Shown here: piece by piece, positions 31,833 to 41,616 of the stretch
How positions within the stretch are numbered: the first letter of the stretch is position 1
Layout of the letters: every line of letters starts with the position of its first letter
NCBI RefSeq assembly: GCF_014230465.1
Contig: NZ_JAAXCY010000004.1
Location: 558,001-622,000 of the forward strand
From: Pseudomonas cremoris
GTDB taxonomy: Bacteria > Pseudomonadota > Gammaproteobacteria > Pseudomonadales > Pseudomonadaceae
Length of the DNA stretch: 64,000 bases
Reading direction: 5' to 3'
Made by a program: the position numbers and the translations under genes
Notes under the pieces: model-generated
Database searches by the model: none
What the model was told of the DNA's origin: nothing
What the model saw: only the letters and a program-made list of their open reading frames with translations

Positions 31833-32375
31833 TTAATTCAGGAGGGAGTTGCGCAGGCTGTCGGAGAGGCCTTTAGGTGCCAGCCAAATTCCCAGGTAAA
31901 CCCTCGCCAGTTCGTCATCGCGACTGCTGAACACCACCTGATCATTGATCTCCAGGTTCAGGCCACGGCCGGGGTGAAAATCCAGGGCGTACCGGTCACC
32001 GCTGCGAATGTCGCGAAAACGGGCGTGCAGTTGATCCAGTTCAGGTTTCAAGCGGGTGAGGGTGGCGGCTGTTTGCTGGCGCTCCAAGGCCGTAGTGGCG
32101 GCTTTGATTACATCGTTGCGGTCGATGTTGCGAAAGTAATACAGCGCCAGGCGCAGGCTCTTCTGCTGGCTCCAGGCTTGTTTGGCAGGGGTGTCGTCCG
32201 GGGCATACAGCGCGGCGGCGTAGACATCCGCCCAGAGATAGATCAGCACCGCCTGGTTTTTCAGCACCAGGTCATGGGACTGCGCCGGGAAATCGGCTTG
32301 TCTGAGCCGGTCCGCCTCACTGGCCTGCACCGTGACCGATAACATCAGCAATAAACAGAAAACGACATGCCGCAT
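31833..32375 (-). CDS. Secreted chalcone-isomerase-like protein
   Basis: A 180-residue periplasmic protein with a signal peptide (MRHVVFCLLLMLSVTVQA). The mature part has the bacterial chalcone-isomerase-like pattern: LVLKNQAVLIYLWADVYAAALYAP, then LRLALYYFRNIDRNDVIKAA and LDFHPGRGLNLEINDQVVF. Bacterial members are not known to isomerise chalcones and their function is open. AGGACGAGCC precedes ATG 32375. Downstream of it is a REP doublet; upstream it faces sthA. Confidence 0.82.
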   Translation of the reverse strand: MRHVVFCLLLMLSVTVQASEADRLRQADFPAQSHDLVLKNQAVLIYLWADVYAAALYAPDDTPAKQAWSQQKSLRLALYYFRNIDRNDVIKAATTALERQQTAATLTRLKPELDQLHARFRDIRSGDRYALDFHPGRGLNLEINDQVVFSSRDDELARVYLGIWLAPKGLSDSLRNSLLN

Positions 32376-32609
32376 AATGGCTCGTCCTGCGAAGGTGCGT
32401 GGTGGGAGTGTAATTGTAATTTCCTGGTGCTGTAGTAAAGGCAATACTGGCCTACGACGCGACCAAGGGTTAATGTGCGCGGCGTTGAGCCTTATATAGA
32501 CTGTGCCCCGGTTCACACACTTGAGCCAAATTGTCCTTCATGACCGCTGGCCGCGGCATGATTTAGCCCGGCGTCCAACCGTACGCCTGGCCTGTTCTGA
32601 GGAGTACGC

Positions 32610-34004
32610 ATGGCTGTCTACAACTACGACGTGGTGGTACTGGGTTCCGGCCCGGCTGGAGAAGGTGCGGCGATGAACGCCGCCAAAGCGGGGCGCAAGG
32701 TGGCGATGGTCGATAGCCGTCGCCAGGTCGGCGGCAACTGCACCCACCTGGGTACCATCCCGTCCAAGGCCTTGCGTCACTCGGTGCGCCAGATCATGCA
32801 GTTCAACACCAACCCGATGTTCCGGGCCATTGGTGAGCCGCGCTGGTTCTCGTTCCCGGACGTGTTGAAAAGCGCCGAGAAAGTCATCTCCAAGCAAGTG
32901 GCCTCGCGCACCGGTTACTACGCTCGTAACCGTGTCGACCTGTTCTTCGGCACCGGCAGCTTCGCCGACGAGCAAACCATCGAAGTGGTCTGTTCCAACG
33001 GCGTGGTCGAGAAGTTGGTGGCCAAGCACATCATCATCGCCACCGGTTCGCGCCCTTATCGCCCGGCCGATATCGATTTTCACCACCCGCGTATCTACGA
33101 TAGCGACACTATCCTGAGCCTGGGCCATACCCCGCGCAAACTGATCATCTACGGCGCCGGCGTAATCGGCTGTGAATACGCCTCGATCTTCAGCGGCCTG
33201 GGTGTACTGGTAGAGTTGGTAGACAACCGCGACCAATTGCTGAGTTTCCTCGACTCGGAAATTTCCCAGGCGTTGAGCTACCACTTCAGCAACAACAACA
33301 TCACCGTGCGCCATAACGAAGAGTATGAGCGGGTCGAAGGCCTGGACAACGGGGTGATCCTGCACCTCAAGTCCGGCAAGAAGATCAAGGCCGACGCCTT
33401 GCTGTGGTGCAATGGCCGTACCGGCAACACCGACAAGCTGGGCATGGAAAACATCGGGGTCAAGGTCAACAGCCGTGGCCAGATCGAGGTGGACGAGAAC
33501 TACCGCACCTGCGTGCCGAACATCTACGGCGCCGGTGACGTGATCGGCTGGCCAAGCCTGGCCAGTGCCGCCCATGACCAGGGCCGTTCGGCCGCTGGCA
33601 GCATCGTCGACAATGGCAGCTGGCGTTATGTGAACGACGTGCCGACCGGGATCTACACGATTCCCGAGATCAGCTCGATCGGCAAGAACGAGCACGAACT
33701 GACCAAGGCCAAGGTGCCTTATGAAGTGGGCAAGGCGTTCTTCAAGAGCATGGCGCGTGCGCAGATCGCCGGTGAGCCGCAAGGCATGCTGAAGATCCTG
33801 TTCCACCGTGAAACCCTGGAAGTGCTCGGCGTGCATTGCTTCGGCTATCAGGCGTCGGAAATCGTGCACATCGGCCAGGCCATCATGAACCAGCCGGGTG
33901 AGCAAAATACCCTCAAGTATTTCGTCAACACCACGTTCAACTACCCGACCATGGCCGAAGCCTATCGGGTAGCGGCCTACGACGGCCTCAACCGGCTTTT
34001 TTGA
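32610..34004 (+). CDS. sthA: Soluble pyridine nucleotide transhydrogenase
   Basis: FAD enzyme transferring hydride between NADPH and NAD+, used to drain excess NADPH. The 464-residue product has the FAD motif [17 protein letters not shown], the NAD(P) motif [16 protein letters not shown] near residue 175, and the C-terminal dimer domain. The segment [17 protein letters not shown] keeps only one of the two redox cysteines of lipoamide dehydrogenases, as in SthA. Strong GAGGAG ribosome site. It converges on glpQ with a 42-base GC-rich gap that holds only an imperfect hairpin. Confidence 0.96.
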   Translation: MAVYNYDVVVLGSGPAGEGAAMNAAKAGRKVAMVDSRRQVGGNCTHLGTIPSKALRHSVRQIMQFNTNPMFRAIGEPRWFSFPDVLKSAEKVISKQVASRTGYYARNRVDLFFGTGSFADEQTIEVVCSNGVVEKLVAKHIIIATGSRPYRPADIDFHHPRIYDSDTILSLGHTPRKLIIYGAGVIGCEYASIFSGLGVLVELVDNRDQLLSFLDSEISQALSYHFSNNNITVRHNEEYERVEGLDNGVILHLKSGKKIKADALLWCNGRTGNTDKLGMENIGVKVNSRGQIEVDENYRTCVPNIYGAGDVIGWPSLASAAHDQGRSAAGSIVDNGSWRYVNDVPTGIYTIPEISSIGKNEHELTKAKVPYEVGKAFFKSMARAQIAGEPQGMLKILFHRETLEVLGVHCFGYQASEIVHIGQAIMNQPGEQNTLKYFVNTTFNYPTMAEAYRVAAYDGLNRLF

Positions 34005-34046
34005 GCGGCTCCGGCCGGTGGCCTGAGCCGGCCGGGGAGACCGATT

Positions 34047-34769
34047 TCAGTAATTCTCGAGAGTGGCAGTGGCCAAACCGGGAAAGTCTGTAATCAGGCT
34101 ATCTACGCCGAAGTCGGCGAGCCTGCGCATCAGCGCAGGTTCGTTGACGGTCCACACGGACACGTGCAGGCCCTGGCGCTGGGCTTTTTCCAGACGCTCA
34201 GGGGTGCACAACGTCCAGTTCAACGCCAGAATCTCACAGCCATAGTTTTGCGCGACCTTCAGTGGGTCGAGCCAGGCGTATTCGGCCACCAGCCCGCGTG
34301 ACAGGTCGGGAGTGAGTTCAACCGCCGCCTTCAGCACTTCCCGCGAACTCGACGTCACGGTGACCTTGTCCATCAGGCCGTGGCGTACGGCCATTTCTCG
34401 AATTGCGAGCACGGTGGTCGCAGCGCGGGTGCGCGAAGCGCTTTTGACTTCCAATTGCCAGTGATCGAAATCGCACTGTTCGAACAATTCTTCCAAGCGT
34501 GGGATCGGGCAGGGCTTGACCCAGCCCGGGCCGCCTTTGCGCGCGTCCATCTTCACCAAGTCTGCTGCCGAATACTCGACGACCTTGCCGCGTCGGTCGG
34601 TGGTGCGCTTGAGGGTTGGGTCGTGAATGACCATCAACTCACCGTCCATGGACAGGTGCAAATCCAGTTCGCAGCGGCGTACGCCGTGCTTGAGGCATTC
34701 CTGAAAGCTGGTGAGGGTGTTTTCCGGTGCTTCGCCTTTGGCACCGCGGTGGCCGTAGATCAGGGTCAC
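34047..34769 (-). CDS. glpQ: Glycerophosphodiester phosphodiesterase
   Basis: Hydrolyses glycerophosphodiesters to glycerol-3-phosphate and an alcohol. The 240-residue product has the GDPD signatures YGHRGAKGEAPENTL with the catalytic histidine, CELDLHLSMDGELMVIHDPTL with the metal-binding acid residues and the second histidine, and LEVKSASRTR. There is no signal peptide, so it is the cytoplasmic (UgpQ-like) form. The start is GTG with GGAGCAACT in front. The PilZ gene lies 44 bases upstream on the same strand. Confidence 0.93.
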   Translation of the reverse strand: MTLIYGHRGAKGEAPENTLTSFQECLKHGVRRCELDLHLSMDGELMVIHDPTLKRTTDRRGKVVEYSAADLVKMDARKGGPGWVKPCPIPRLEELFEQCDFDHWQLEVKSASRTRAATTVLAIREMAVRHGLMDKVTVTSSSREVLKAAVELTPDLSRGLVAEYAWLDPLKVAQNYGCEILALNWTLCTPERLEKAQRQGLHVSVWTVNEPALMRRLADFGVDSLITDFPGLATATLENY

Positions 34770-34813
34770 AGTTGCTCCTATGCGCCAGCTTGTCTGGCGG
34801 GGTGAATACGTAT

Positions 34814-35398
34814 TCAGGTGTCTTGGGCGTCGCTTTGTTCCCGCGCCAGGCGGCGTTCCTGGGCTTGTTTCTGCAGGATGTAGCGCGCGAGCAGTTGGCG
34901 CTGGGCGTCGGTCATGGATTCGAATTCCGTGCCCACGTCAAAACCACCGCCCTTGGGGTCGCAATGGGTGACCCGCGCGCGCAGCAACAGGCCGAGCGCC
35001 TGGGGCATCAGCACCAGCTTGATGGCCAGGTGCGCGCCGGGGGCGAGGGGCGTGGGGTGCTGGAAGTCGATGCCGCCTTCGGAAATGATCACCGGCTGCG
35101 GGGCGCCGACCTCATCGCGCAAGCTTTGCGCCATGACCTGGCTGAGCAGATCCAGGCGTTTGTTCTGGACTTTGAGGAAGGCGGCCAGGCTGCGATCTTT
35201 CTCGCTGATCTGGCGCAACAGGTGCTGGGCTTCGAATTCGCTCAGGTGCAATTCGCTGAGCAGATTGAACAGTGGAGAATCATCCAGCAACACTTCCTTG
35301 CTCGCCACTTCGGGGGCGGAGAGGCTTTTGATTTGAAGTGCGATCATGTCGTCGATACGGTAGTATTCGCGGCGTTCTTCTTCATCTAATGTCGACAT
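34814..35398 (-). CDS. PilZ domain protein (PA2989-like)
   Basis: A 194-residue cytoplasmic protein starting MSTLDEEERREYYRIDDMIALQIKS, where RREYYR fits the arginine motif of c-di-GMP-binding PilZ domains; the second half has VIISEGGIDFQH, the usual second motif (xISxGGI). A helical spacer of about 60 residues separates them. Probably a c-di-GMP effector; partner unknown. It is divergent from lolC, as PA2989 is from the P. aeruginosa lol genes. Confidence 0.82.
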   Translation of the reverse strand: MSTLDEEERREYYRIDDMIALQIKSLSAPEVASKEVLLDDSPLFNLLSELHLSEFEAQHLLRQISEKDRSLAAFLKVQNKRLDLLSQVMAQSLRDEVGAPQPVIISEGGIDFQHPTPLAPGAHLAIKLVLMPQALGLLLRARVTHCDPKGGGFDVGTEFESMTDAQRQLLARYILQKQAQERRLAREQSDAQDT

Positions 35399-35492
35399 GG
35401 CGAACCCCAGCTAGCGGTAATGGTCAGAGTGTAAAGCTGCTTACCAGACCCCGCCACCGGGACGTCTTCTTTTCCTCCGAACAAGCCCCGAC

Positions 35493-36743
35493 ATGTTCAG
35501 ACCTCTCTTCGTATTTATCGGCACGCGTTATACCCGTGCAAAGCGTCGCAATCATTTTGTGTCGTTCATTTCCTTGACCTCGATGATCGGGCTCGCCTTG
35601 GGCGTAGTCGTGATGATCGTGGTGCTGTCGGTGATGAACGGCTTCGATCATGAGATGCGTACCCGCGTGCTGGGCATGGTGCCCCACGCGACCATTGAAG
35701 GCGATTCGCCGATTAGTGACTGGCAAAGCCTGGCCGACAAGGTCAAGCAGAACCCCAAGGTGGTGGCCGTTGCGCCGTTCACCCAGATGCAGGGGTTGCT
35801 GACCAATGACGGCAAGGTGCAGAAGATCCTGCTCAATGCCATCGACCCGGCCCAGGAGCGCAAAGTCTCGATCATCGACAAGTTCATGTTGTCGGGCAAA
35901 CTCGATGACCTGGCGCCTGGCGAGTTCGGCATCGTGATCGGTGACAAGGCGGCGGCCAAGCTCGGTGTGGGCCTGGGCGACAAGCTGACCTTCGTCGCCC
36001 CGGAAGTCACCGTGACCCCGGCCGGCATGTTCCCGCGTATGAAGCGCTTCACCGTGGTCGGTACCTTCCACGTGGGCGCTGGCGAGATCGATGGCTACCT
36101 GGGCCTGACCAACCTCACCGACCTGGCGCGCCTGCATCGCTGGCAGCCAGACCAGGTGCAGGGCCTGCGCCTCAAGTTCAGCGATCTGTTCGACGCCCCG
36201 CGCACATCCTGGGAAATCGCCCAGCACCTGGGCGACAGCCAGTACTACGCCCGCGACTGGACCCGAACCCACGGCAACCTGTACCAGGCCATCCGCATGG
36301 AAAAAGCCATGATCGGCTTGCTGTTGCTGCTGATCGTTGCCGTGGCCGCCTTCAATATCATCTCCACGCTGGTGATGGTGGTGAACGACAAGAAGGGCGA
36401 TATCGCGATTTTGCGCACCCTTGGCGCCACGCCGGGGCAGATCATGGCGATCTTCATGGTGCAGGGTACCGTGATCGGCGTGGTCGGTACCTTGATTGGC
36501 ACCGCCGTGGGCATTCTGGCCGCGTTGAACGTCAGCGCCGCCATCGCCGGCCTCGAAACCCTGATCGGCCACAAGTTTCTCAACGCTGACGTCTACTTCA
36601 TCGACTACTTGCCGTCCCAGGTGCAGGCCCAGGATGTGTTGATGGTGGGCGGTGCTGCGTTGGTCCTGAGTTTCCTTGCCACCCTGTATCCAGCCTGGCG
36701 CGCGGCACGTACCCAGCCAGCACAGGCCTTACGTTATGAGTGA
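35493..36743 (+). CDS. lolC: Lipoprotein-releasing ABC transporter permease LolC
   Basis: Inner-membrane subunit of LolCDE, which extracts outer-membrane lipoproteins and hands them to LolA. The 416-residue product has the LolC/E layout: an N-terminal amphipathic stretch and first helix ([39 protein letters not shown]), a periplasmic domain of about 200 residues, then three C-terminal helices of the FtsX domain. Its last 8 bases overlap lolD. It resembles LolE of this operon closely in the first 50 residues. Confidence 0.94.
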   Translation: MFRPLFVFIGTRYTRAKRRNHFVSFISLTSMIGLALGVVVMIVVLSVMNGFDHEMRTRVLGMVPHATIEGDSPISDWQSLADKVKQNPKVVAVAPFTQMQGLLTNDGKVQKILLNAIDPAQERKVSIIDKFMLSGKLDDLAPGEFGIVIGDKAAAKLGVGLGDKLTFVAPEVTVTPAGMFPRMKRFTVVGTFHVGAGEIDGYLGLTNLTDLARLHRWQPDQVQGLRLKFSDLFDAPRTSWEIAQHLGDSQYYARDWTRTHGNLYQAIRMEKAMIGLLLLLIVAVAAFNIISTLVMVVNDKKGDIAILRTLGATPGQIMAIFMVQGTVIGVVGTLIGTAVGILAALNVSAAIAGLETLIGHKFLNADVYFIDYLPSQVQAQDVLMVGGAALVLSFLATLYPAWRAARTQPAQALRYE

Positions 36744-37434
36744 ATCGGGCATGAGTGAAAAAGCAATCTTGAGCTGCCGCGACCTGGGCAAATCCTACGA
36801 GGAAGGCCCGGAGTCGGTGGTGGTGCTGTCGAACCTGCAGTTGGAACTGCATCCTGGTGAGCGCGTGGCGATTGTCGGCAGCTCCGGTTCGGGCAAAAGT
36901 ACCTTGCTGAACCTGTTGGGCGGGCTCGATACGCCGTCCAAGGGCAGCGTGTGGCTGGCGGGTGAAGAACTGTCGGCCCTCGGTGAAAAGGCCCGTGGCC
37001 AACTGCGCAACCGTTCACTCGGCTTTGTGTACCAGTTCCACCACTTGCTGCCGGAATTCACGGCCCTGGAAAACGTGTGCATGCCGCTGCTGATCGGCAA
37101 GACCGCCATCCCGGAAGCCCGCCAGCGTGCCAAGGCGCTGCTGGAGCGCGTCGGCCTGGGCCATCGTCTGGAGCACAAGCCGGCTGAATTGTCCGGCGGC
37201 GAGCGCCAGCGCGTGGCCATCGCCCGCGCCCTGGTCAACAACCCAGGCCTGGTGATGCTCGACGAGCCTACTGGCAACCTGGACTCCCACACCGCCCAGG
37301 GCATCAAGGACTTGATGCTGGAACTGAGCACCCAGATGCGCACCGCGTTCCTGGTGGTGACCCATGACATGAGCATGGCCCGCCAGATGGACCGCGTGTT
37401 GCACCTGCAGGAAGGTCATCTGGTCGCCATCTGA
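36736..37434 (+). CDS. lolD: Lipoprotein-releasing ABC transporter ATPase LolD
   Basis: A 232-residue ATPase energising LolCE. It has Walker [18 protein letters not shown] near residue 48, the LolD-specific [20 protein letters not shown], signature [15 protein letters not shown], and LDEPTGNLD. The start at 36736 overlaps lolC; a second ATG 15 bases on is also possible. A terminator-like hairpin lies between lolD and lolE. Confidence 0.94.
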   Translation: MSESGMSEKAILSCRDLGKSYEEGPESVVVLSNLQLELHPGERVAIVGSSGSGKSTLLNLLGGLDTPSKGSVWLAGEELSALGEKARGQLRNRSLGFVYQFHHLLPEFTALENVCMPLLIGKTAIPEARQRAKALLERVGLGHRLEHKPAELSGGERQRVAIARALVNNPGLVMLDEPTGNLDSHTAQGIKDLMLELSTQMRTAFLVVTHDMSMARQMDRVLHLQEGHLVAI

Positions 37435-37447
37435 CCTGTTTCAAGCC

Positions 37448-37470
37448 CGGTGTCTGACACCGGGTTTTCT
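37448..37470 (+). terminator. Hairpin with T-run between lolD and lolE
   Basis: Stem CCCGGTG / CACCGGG with loop TCTGA followed by TTTT, 14 bases after lolD and about 23 bases before lolE. It would weaken transcription into lolE. Confidence 0.65.
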
Positions 37471-37492
37471 ATTTTTCCAACGGTGCCCGCGA

Positions 37493-38737
37493 ATGTTCAG
37501 ACCGTTATCGATTTTCATCGGCACGCGCTATACCCGCGCCAAGCGCCGCAACCGTTTTGTTTCGTTTATCTCGATGACCTCGATGATCGGCCTCGCCCTG
37601 GGCGTATTGGCGATGATCGTGGTGTTGTCGGTGATGAACGGCTTCCAGCGTGAAATGAGCTCGCGCATCCTCGGCATGGTGCCTCATGCCACCATCGTTG
37701 GCGTGAACCCGATTGATGATTGGCAGCCAGTGGCCGCCGCCGCGATGAAGAACCCGCAAGTGACCGCTGCGGTGCCGTTCACGCAGATGGACGGCATGTT
37801 CTCCTACAAGGGCGCGATGCAGCCTATCGAGATCAGCGGCGTCGACCCGGCCCAGGAAGGCAAGGTGTCCATCGTGGCCCAGCATATCGTGCAGGGTAAG
37901 CTCGAAGACCTGAAGCCCGGCGAGTTTGGCGTGGTAGTGGGTGAAATCACTGCGCGACGCTTTCGCCTGAATGTCGGCGACAAGCTGACCCTGATCGTGC
38001 CGGAAATCAGCAGCGCACCCGGCGGAATCACGCCGCGCATGCAGCGTTTGAATGTAGTCGGCATCTTCAAGGTCGGCGCCGAGCTGGATGGCTCCATGGC
38101 CCTGATCAACATGGCCGACGCCGCAGAGATCCAGCACTGGCAGCCAAACCAGGTGCAAAGCGTGCGCCTGGCGGTGAAAGACCTGTACGCGGCACCCAAG
38201 GTGTCGGCGGACATCGCCGCCAGCCTGGGTGCGGCCTACAAGGCGGACGACTGGACCCACACCCAAGGCAGCCTGTTCAGCGCGATGAAGATGGAAAAGA
38301 CCATGATCGGCCTGCTGTTGCTGATGATTGTCGCCGTCGCCGCGTTCAACATCATTGCCACGCTGATCATGGTGGTGAACGACAAGGGCGCGGACATTGC
38401 GATCCTGCGCACCATCGGCGCCACGCCACGGCAGATCATGGCGATCTTCATGGTGCAGGGCACGGTGATCGGTATTGTCGGCACCTTGATCGGTGGCGTA
38501 CTGGGCGTGATTGCGGCACTGAACGTGAGTGAACTGGTGGGCTGGATGGAGCGGGTGACCGGGCAGCACATATTCAGTTCGGATGTGTATTTCGTCAGCA
38601 ACTTGCCTTCGGAGCTGCAGGGTGGGGATGTGGTGCTGATTTGCACGGCAGGGTTTGTGCTGAGCTTTTTGGCGACGCTGTATCCGGCGTATCGGGCGGC
38701 GAAGATTGAGCCGGCGCATGCGCTGAGGTATTCGTAG
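37493..38737 (+). CDS. lolE: Lipoprotein-releasing ABC transporter permease LolE
   Basis: The second, 414-residue permease of LolCDE with the same topology as LolC: first helix after [19 protein letters not shown], a periplasmic domain and three C-terminal FtsX helices ([20 protein letters not shown], then [21 protein letters not shown]). Order lolC-lolD-lolE matches PA2988-PA2986. Separated from lolD by a terminator-like hairpin. A REP doublet lies 14 bases past its stop. Confidence 0.93.
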   Translation: MFRPLSIFIGTRYTRAKRRNRFVSFISMTSMIGLALGVLAMIVVLSVMNGFQREMSSRILGMVPHATIVGVNPIDDWQPVAAAAMKNPQVTAAVPFTQMDGMFSYKGAMQPIEISGVDPAQEGKVSIVAQHIVQGKLEDLKPGEFGVVVGEITARRFRLNVGDKLTLIVPEISSAPGGITPRMQRLNVVGIFKVGAELDGSMALINMADAAEIQHWQPNQVQSVRLAVKDLYAAPKVSADIAASLGAAYKADDWTHTQGSLFSAMKMEKTMIGLLLLMIVAVAAFNIIATLIMVVNDKGADIAILRTIGATPRQIMAIFMVQGTVIGIVGTLIGGVLGVIAALNVSELVGWMERVTGQHIFSSDVYFVSNLPSELQGGDVVLICTAGFVLSFLATLYPAYRAAKIEPAHALRYS

Positions 38738-38751
38738 TATTCAAGACCGCT

Positions 38752-38834
38752 TTCGCGAGCAAGCCCGCTCCCACATTTTGACTGCATTCCAAAGGATGTA
38801 CTCGGTCGAATGTGGGAGCGGGCTTGCTCGCGAA
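38752..38834. repeat. REP doublet, 26-bp arms
   Basis: Complementary arms 38752-38777 and 38809-38834 of the main family in outward orientation, between convergent lolE and copS. Confidence 0.92.
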
Positions 38835-38853
38835 GAGGTCGGCACGGATTGCA

Positions 38854-40200
38854 TTAATCTATCTTGGGCAACTCAATCACAAACCGTGTCCACCCAGCCC
38901 CGGACTCACAAAAAATCCGTCCCCCATGCGCCCGCACAATCGACTGGGTAATCGCCAGCCCCAATCCTGCATGCTCACTGCTACCCTCATGGCGCGCCGG
39001 GTCTGCGCGGTAGAACCGATCAAACAACCTCGGCAGCAACGCCGCTGGAATGCCTTCTCCGGTGTTCTCGACGCAAAGTCTCACCCCATCCTCGATGCGT
39101 ACACGCACCTCGCCACCCTGAGGGGTAAACCGCAGCGCGTTATCCAGCAAGTTTGACAGGGCCCGGCGCAACATCCCGCGATCGCCCGTCGTACGGGCAG
39201 TGCCTTCGCGGATCAGATTGACGTGTGCGTCCTCCGCCAGCAGCGTGAAGAACTCCAGCAACGCGTCGACTTCATCCTCGAGCACCAACGTTTCGCGCTT
39301 GGGCACCAACAAGCCGTGGTCGGCCTTGGCCAAATACAACATGTCGTTGACCAATTGGGCCATCCATTGCAGCTCTTCCAGGTTGCTGTGCAACGCCTCG
39401 CGATAATCCTCCAGCGGTCGGGGCTGCGTGAGGATGACCTGGGTCTGGGTCAGCAGGTTCGATAACGGGGTGCGCAGTTCGTGGGCGATGTCGGCAGAGA
39501 ACGCTGAGAGGCGCTGGAACGCATCGTCCAGGCGACCGAGCATGGCGTTGAAGGCTTGGGCCAGTTCCGCCAGTTCCACTGGCATGTGCTGCTGGGGCAG
39601 GCGTTGAGTCAGGGAGTGCGCCGACACGCCTGCGGCCACTTCACCCATGCGCCGCAATGGCCGCAGCCCACTGCGCGCTGCCCAGGCGCCGAGCAGCGCC
39701 GTGGCCAGGGCCGATAGGCCGACGGTGAGCCAGATGAGGTGCTGCATGCGTTGCAGGAAGTGTTGGTGGTGGGTGATGTCGAGCATCAGGCTCAGTTGCG
39801 GGGAGTTCGGCTGGCCCGGCATCAGCGGCACGTTGTAGATGCGGTAGTCGGTACCTGCCTTGTGCAGGCGATGCAGTCCGGGCGACGCGGGCAGCGTGAC
39901 GCCCGGTGCGTCGTCAAACCAGAGCTGGTCGGCAGCGCTGATGCGCAGGGCGAGATCGGGTTGGCGGCTGAGTTCGGCGCGCAGCTGCGCTTCCTTCTGG
40001 CTGAATTGCTGCGGCGTGTCGACGCCCAGCAGTGTGCTGCGCAGGGCCACCAATTTGCTGTCGAGCAACTGCTGATCCAGTTCGATAAAGTGCGCTTCGC
40101 TGGCATGGTTGAACAACACGCCGGCCAGCAGCGACACCACGGCGGTACACGCCGCAAACAGCAGCGCCAGGCGGCTGGCCAGGGAGAGGCGCTTGATCAA
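38854..40200 (-). CDS. copS: Heavy-metal sensor histidine kinase CopS
   Basis: Inner-membrane kinase pairing with CopR. The 448-residue product has an N-terminal helix ([20 protein letters not shown]), a periplasmic sensor of about 130 residues, a second helix ([20 protein letters not shown]), HAMP, the HisKA box [17 protein letters not shown] and ATPase motifs [17 protein letters not shown] and [11 protein letters not shown]. The most upstream start is a TTG inside the sequence TTGA that also forms the copR stop, a 4-base overlap giving tight coupling. Assigned to copper by its neighbour, a cupredoxin, and by PA2810 synteny. Confidence 0.87.
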   Translation of the reverse strand: MIKRLSLASRLALLFAACTAVVSLLAGVLFNHASEAHFIELDQQLLDSKLVALRSTLLGVDTPQQFSQKEAQLRAELSRQPDLALRISAADQLWFDDAPGVTLPASPGLHRLHKAGTDYRIYNVPLMPGQPNSPQLSLMLDITHHQHFLQRMQHLIWLTVGLSALATALLGAWAARSGLRPLRRMGEVAAGVSAHSLTQRLPQQHMPVELAELAQAFNAMLGRLDDAFQRLSAFSADIAHELRTPLSNLLTQTQVILTQPRPLEDYREALHSNLEELQWMAQLVNDMLYLAKADHGLLVPKRETLVLEDEVDALLEFFTLLAEDAHVNLIREGTARTTGDRGMLRRALSNLLDNALRFTPQGGEVRVRIEDGVRLCVENTGEGIPAALLPRLFDRFYRADPARHEGSSEHAGLGLAITQSIVRAHGGRIFCESGAGWTRFVIELPKID

Positions 40201-40877
40201 TTGAAGCGTTCCTCCAGCACGTAACCCATACCGCGCACGGTGTGGATCAGCTTGTTGGGGAAGTTGTCGTCGACTTTCAGTCGCAGCCGGCGAATCGCCA
40301 CTTCGATGATGTTGGTGTCGCTGTCGAAATTCATGTCCCAGACCTGGGAGGCGATCAGCGACTTGGGCAGCACTTCACCTTGGCGACGCAGCAACAATTC
40401 CAGCAGGGAGAACTCCTTGGCGGTGAGGTCGATGCGTTGGCCGTCCCGTTCGACGCGGCGGCGAATCAGGTCCAGGCGCAGATCGGCCAGCTGCAGGGCG
40501 GTTTCCTGGGGCGTGCTGCCGCCTCGACGCAACAGGCTGCGTACACGGGCGAGCAGTTCGGAGAAAGCGAAGGGTTTGACCAAGTAGTCGTCGGCGCCTA
40601 GTTCCAGGCCGTGCACGCGGTCTTCTACTGCGTCACGGGCGGTGAGGAATAACACTGGGGTCTCTTGCCCGGCGCTGCGCACCGCCTGCAGGATTTGCCA
40701 GCCATCGCGGCCAGGTAGCATCACGTCGAGAATCAGCAGGTCGTAGTCGCCGGTCAAGGCGAGGTGCTGGCCGGTGGTGCCATCGGCTACCAGTTCGGTG
40801 GTAAAACCAGCCTCGGCCAAGCCTTGGCGCAGGTAGTGGCCGGTTTTTGGTTGGTCTTCGACGATCAGCAGTTTCAT
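40197..40877 (-). CDS. copR: Heavy-metal response regulator CopR
   Basis: OmpR/PhoB-type regulator of 226 residues. Receiver domain [16 protein letters not shown] with phosphoacceptor Asp51 ([10 protein letters not shown]) and lysine in YLVKPF; C-terminal winged helix with [21 protein letters not shown] and [18 protein letters not shown], matching the CopR/CusR/IrlR group. I placed the start at 40877, where the receiver begins. A TGACAA-N2-TTGTAA site lies between it and the divergent cupredoxin gene. Confidence 0.9.
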   Translation of the reverse strand: MKLLIVEDQPKTGHYLRQGLAEAGFTTELVADGTTGQHLALTGDYDLLILDVMLPGRDGWQILQAVRSAGQETPVLFLTARDAVEDRVHGLELGADDYLVKPFAFSELLARVRSLLRRGGSTPQETALQLADLRLDLIRRRVERDGQRIDLTAKEFSLLELLLRRQGEVLPKSLIASQVWDMNFDSDTNIIEVAIRRLRLKVDDNFPNKLIHTVRGMGYVLEERFN

Positions 40878-40942
40878 GGGCGGCTCTTGGTAACGGTGCG
40901 CGACGGGCTTTATACCGTGGGTTACAGGGTAAGGGCGCAACC

Positions 40943-40957
40943 TGACAAAGTTGTAAT
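40943..40957. promoter_or_regulatory. Probable CopR binding site
   Basis: TGACAAAGTTGTAAT, near match to the CusR/CopR box TGACAA-N2-TTGTCAT, in the divergent copR-cupredoxin region and about 80 bases before the cupredoxin start. Confidence 0.7.
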
Positions 40958-41034
40958 CTAGCAGTCAGCTGGCTGGCAGCGGCGCAATCTTAGAGTGCCT
41001 CTCAAGCGAGTCACACACTTTTGGAGAGATAGCG

Positions 41035-41547
41035 ATGGCGTTGCGTACACCCCTGTTGTTGGCGGGTTGCCTGTTGGTGTTGAGTGTTGATGCAATGGCG
41101 GATGCGGCCCATACCTATGCGTTTGGCCATGCAGCAGCGGCGACGGAGGCGACGCGCACCGTGGAAGTGACACTGCAGGATATTTCCTTTTCGCCCAAGT
41201 CTCTGGATGTAAAAGCCGGTGAGACGGTGCGCTTCGTGCTCGTCAACAAGGGCCAGTTGCTCCACGAATTTAACCTGGGCGATGCGGCGATGCATGCCGA
41301 ACACCAGAAGGAAATGTTGCAGATGCAAGCCAGCGGCATGCTCACTGCCACCGGAATGGGCAAGATGGACCACGCTGCAATGGGCCATGGCGCGATGAAG
41401 CATGATGATCCCAACAGCGTGTTGGTCGAGCCCGGTAAAACCGCCGAACTGACCTGGACCTTCACTAAGGCCACGGGCCTTGAATTTGCCTGCAACCTTC
41501 CAGGGCATTACCAGGCGGGCATGGTCGGCAAGCTCAACGTCGATTGA
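41035..41547 (+). CDS. Periplasmic cupredoxin (CopI-like copper-resistance protein)
   Basis: A 170-residue secreted blue-copper-type protein. Signal peptide MALRTPLLLAGCLLVLSVDAMA, then a cupredoxin domain with VEVTLQDISFSPKSLDVKAGETVRF, and type-1 copper ligands His in LLHEFNLGD plus Cys, His and Met in FACNLPGHYQAGM. An inserted His/Met-rich loop (MHAEHQKEMLQMQ to MDHAAMGHGAMKHDD) may bind Cu(I), as in CopI. It corresponds to PA2807. Divergent from copRS with a CopR-type box between, so probably copper-induced. Confidence 0.88.
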   Translation: MALRTPLLLAGCLLVLSVDAMADAAHTYAFGHAAAATEATRTVEVTLQDISFSPKSLDVKAGETVRFVLVNKGQLLHEFNLGDAAMHAEHQKEMLQMQASGMLTATGMGKMDHAAMGHGAMKHDDPNSVLVEPGKTAELTWTFTKATGLEFACNLPGHYQAGMVGKLNVD

Positions 41548-41616
41548 TCCGGTGTTGCTTAGGCGCGGGCGCAAAGGCTGGTAGACTGGCGCGGTTTATT
41601 TAGCCAGGTTTCCGCC

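Noticed and set aside
34010..34040. GC-rich imperfect hairpin between sthA and glpQ
   Set aside because: The stem needs bulges and has no T-run on either side, so I did not call a terminator.
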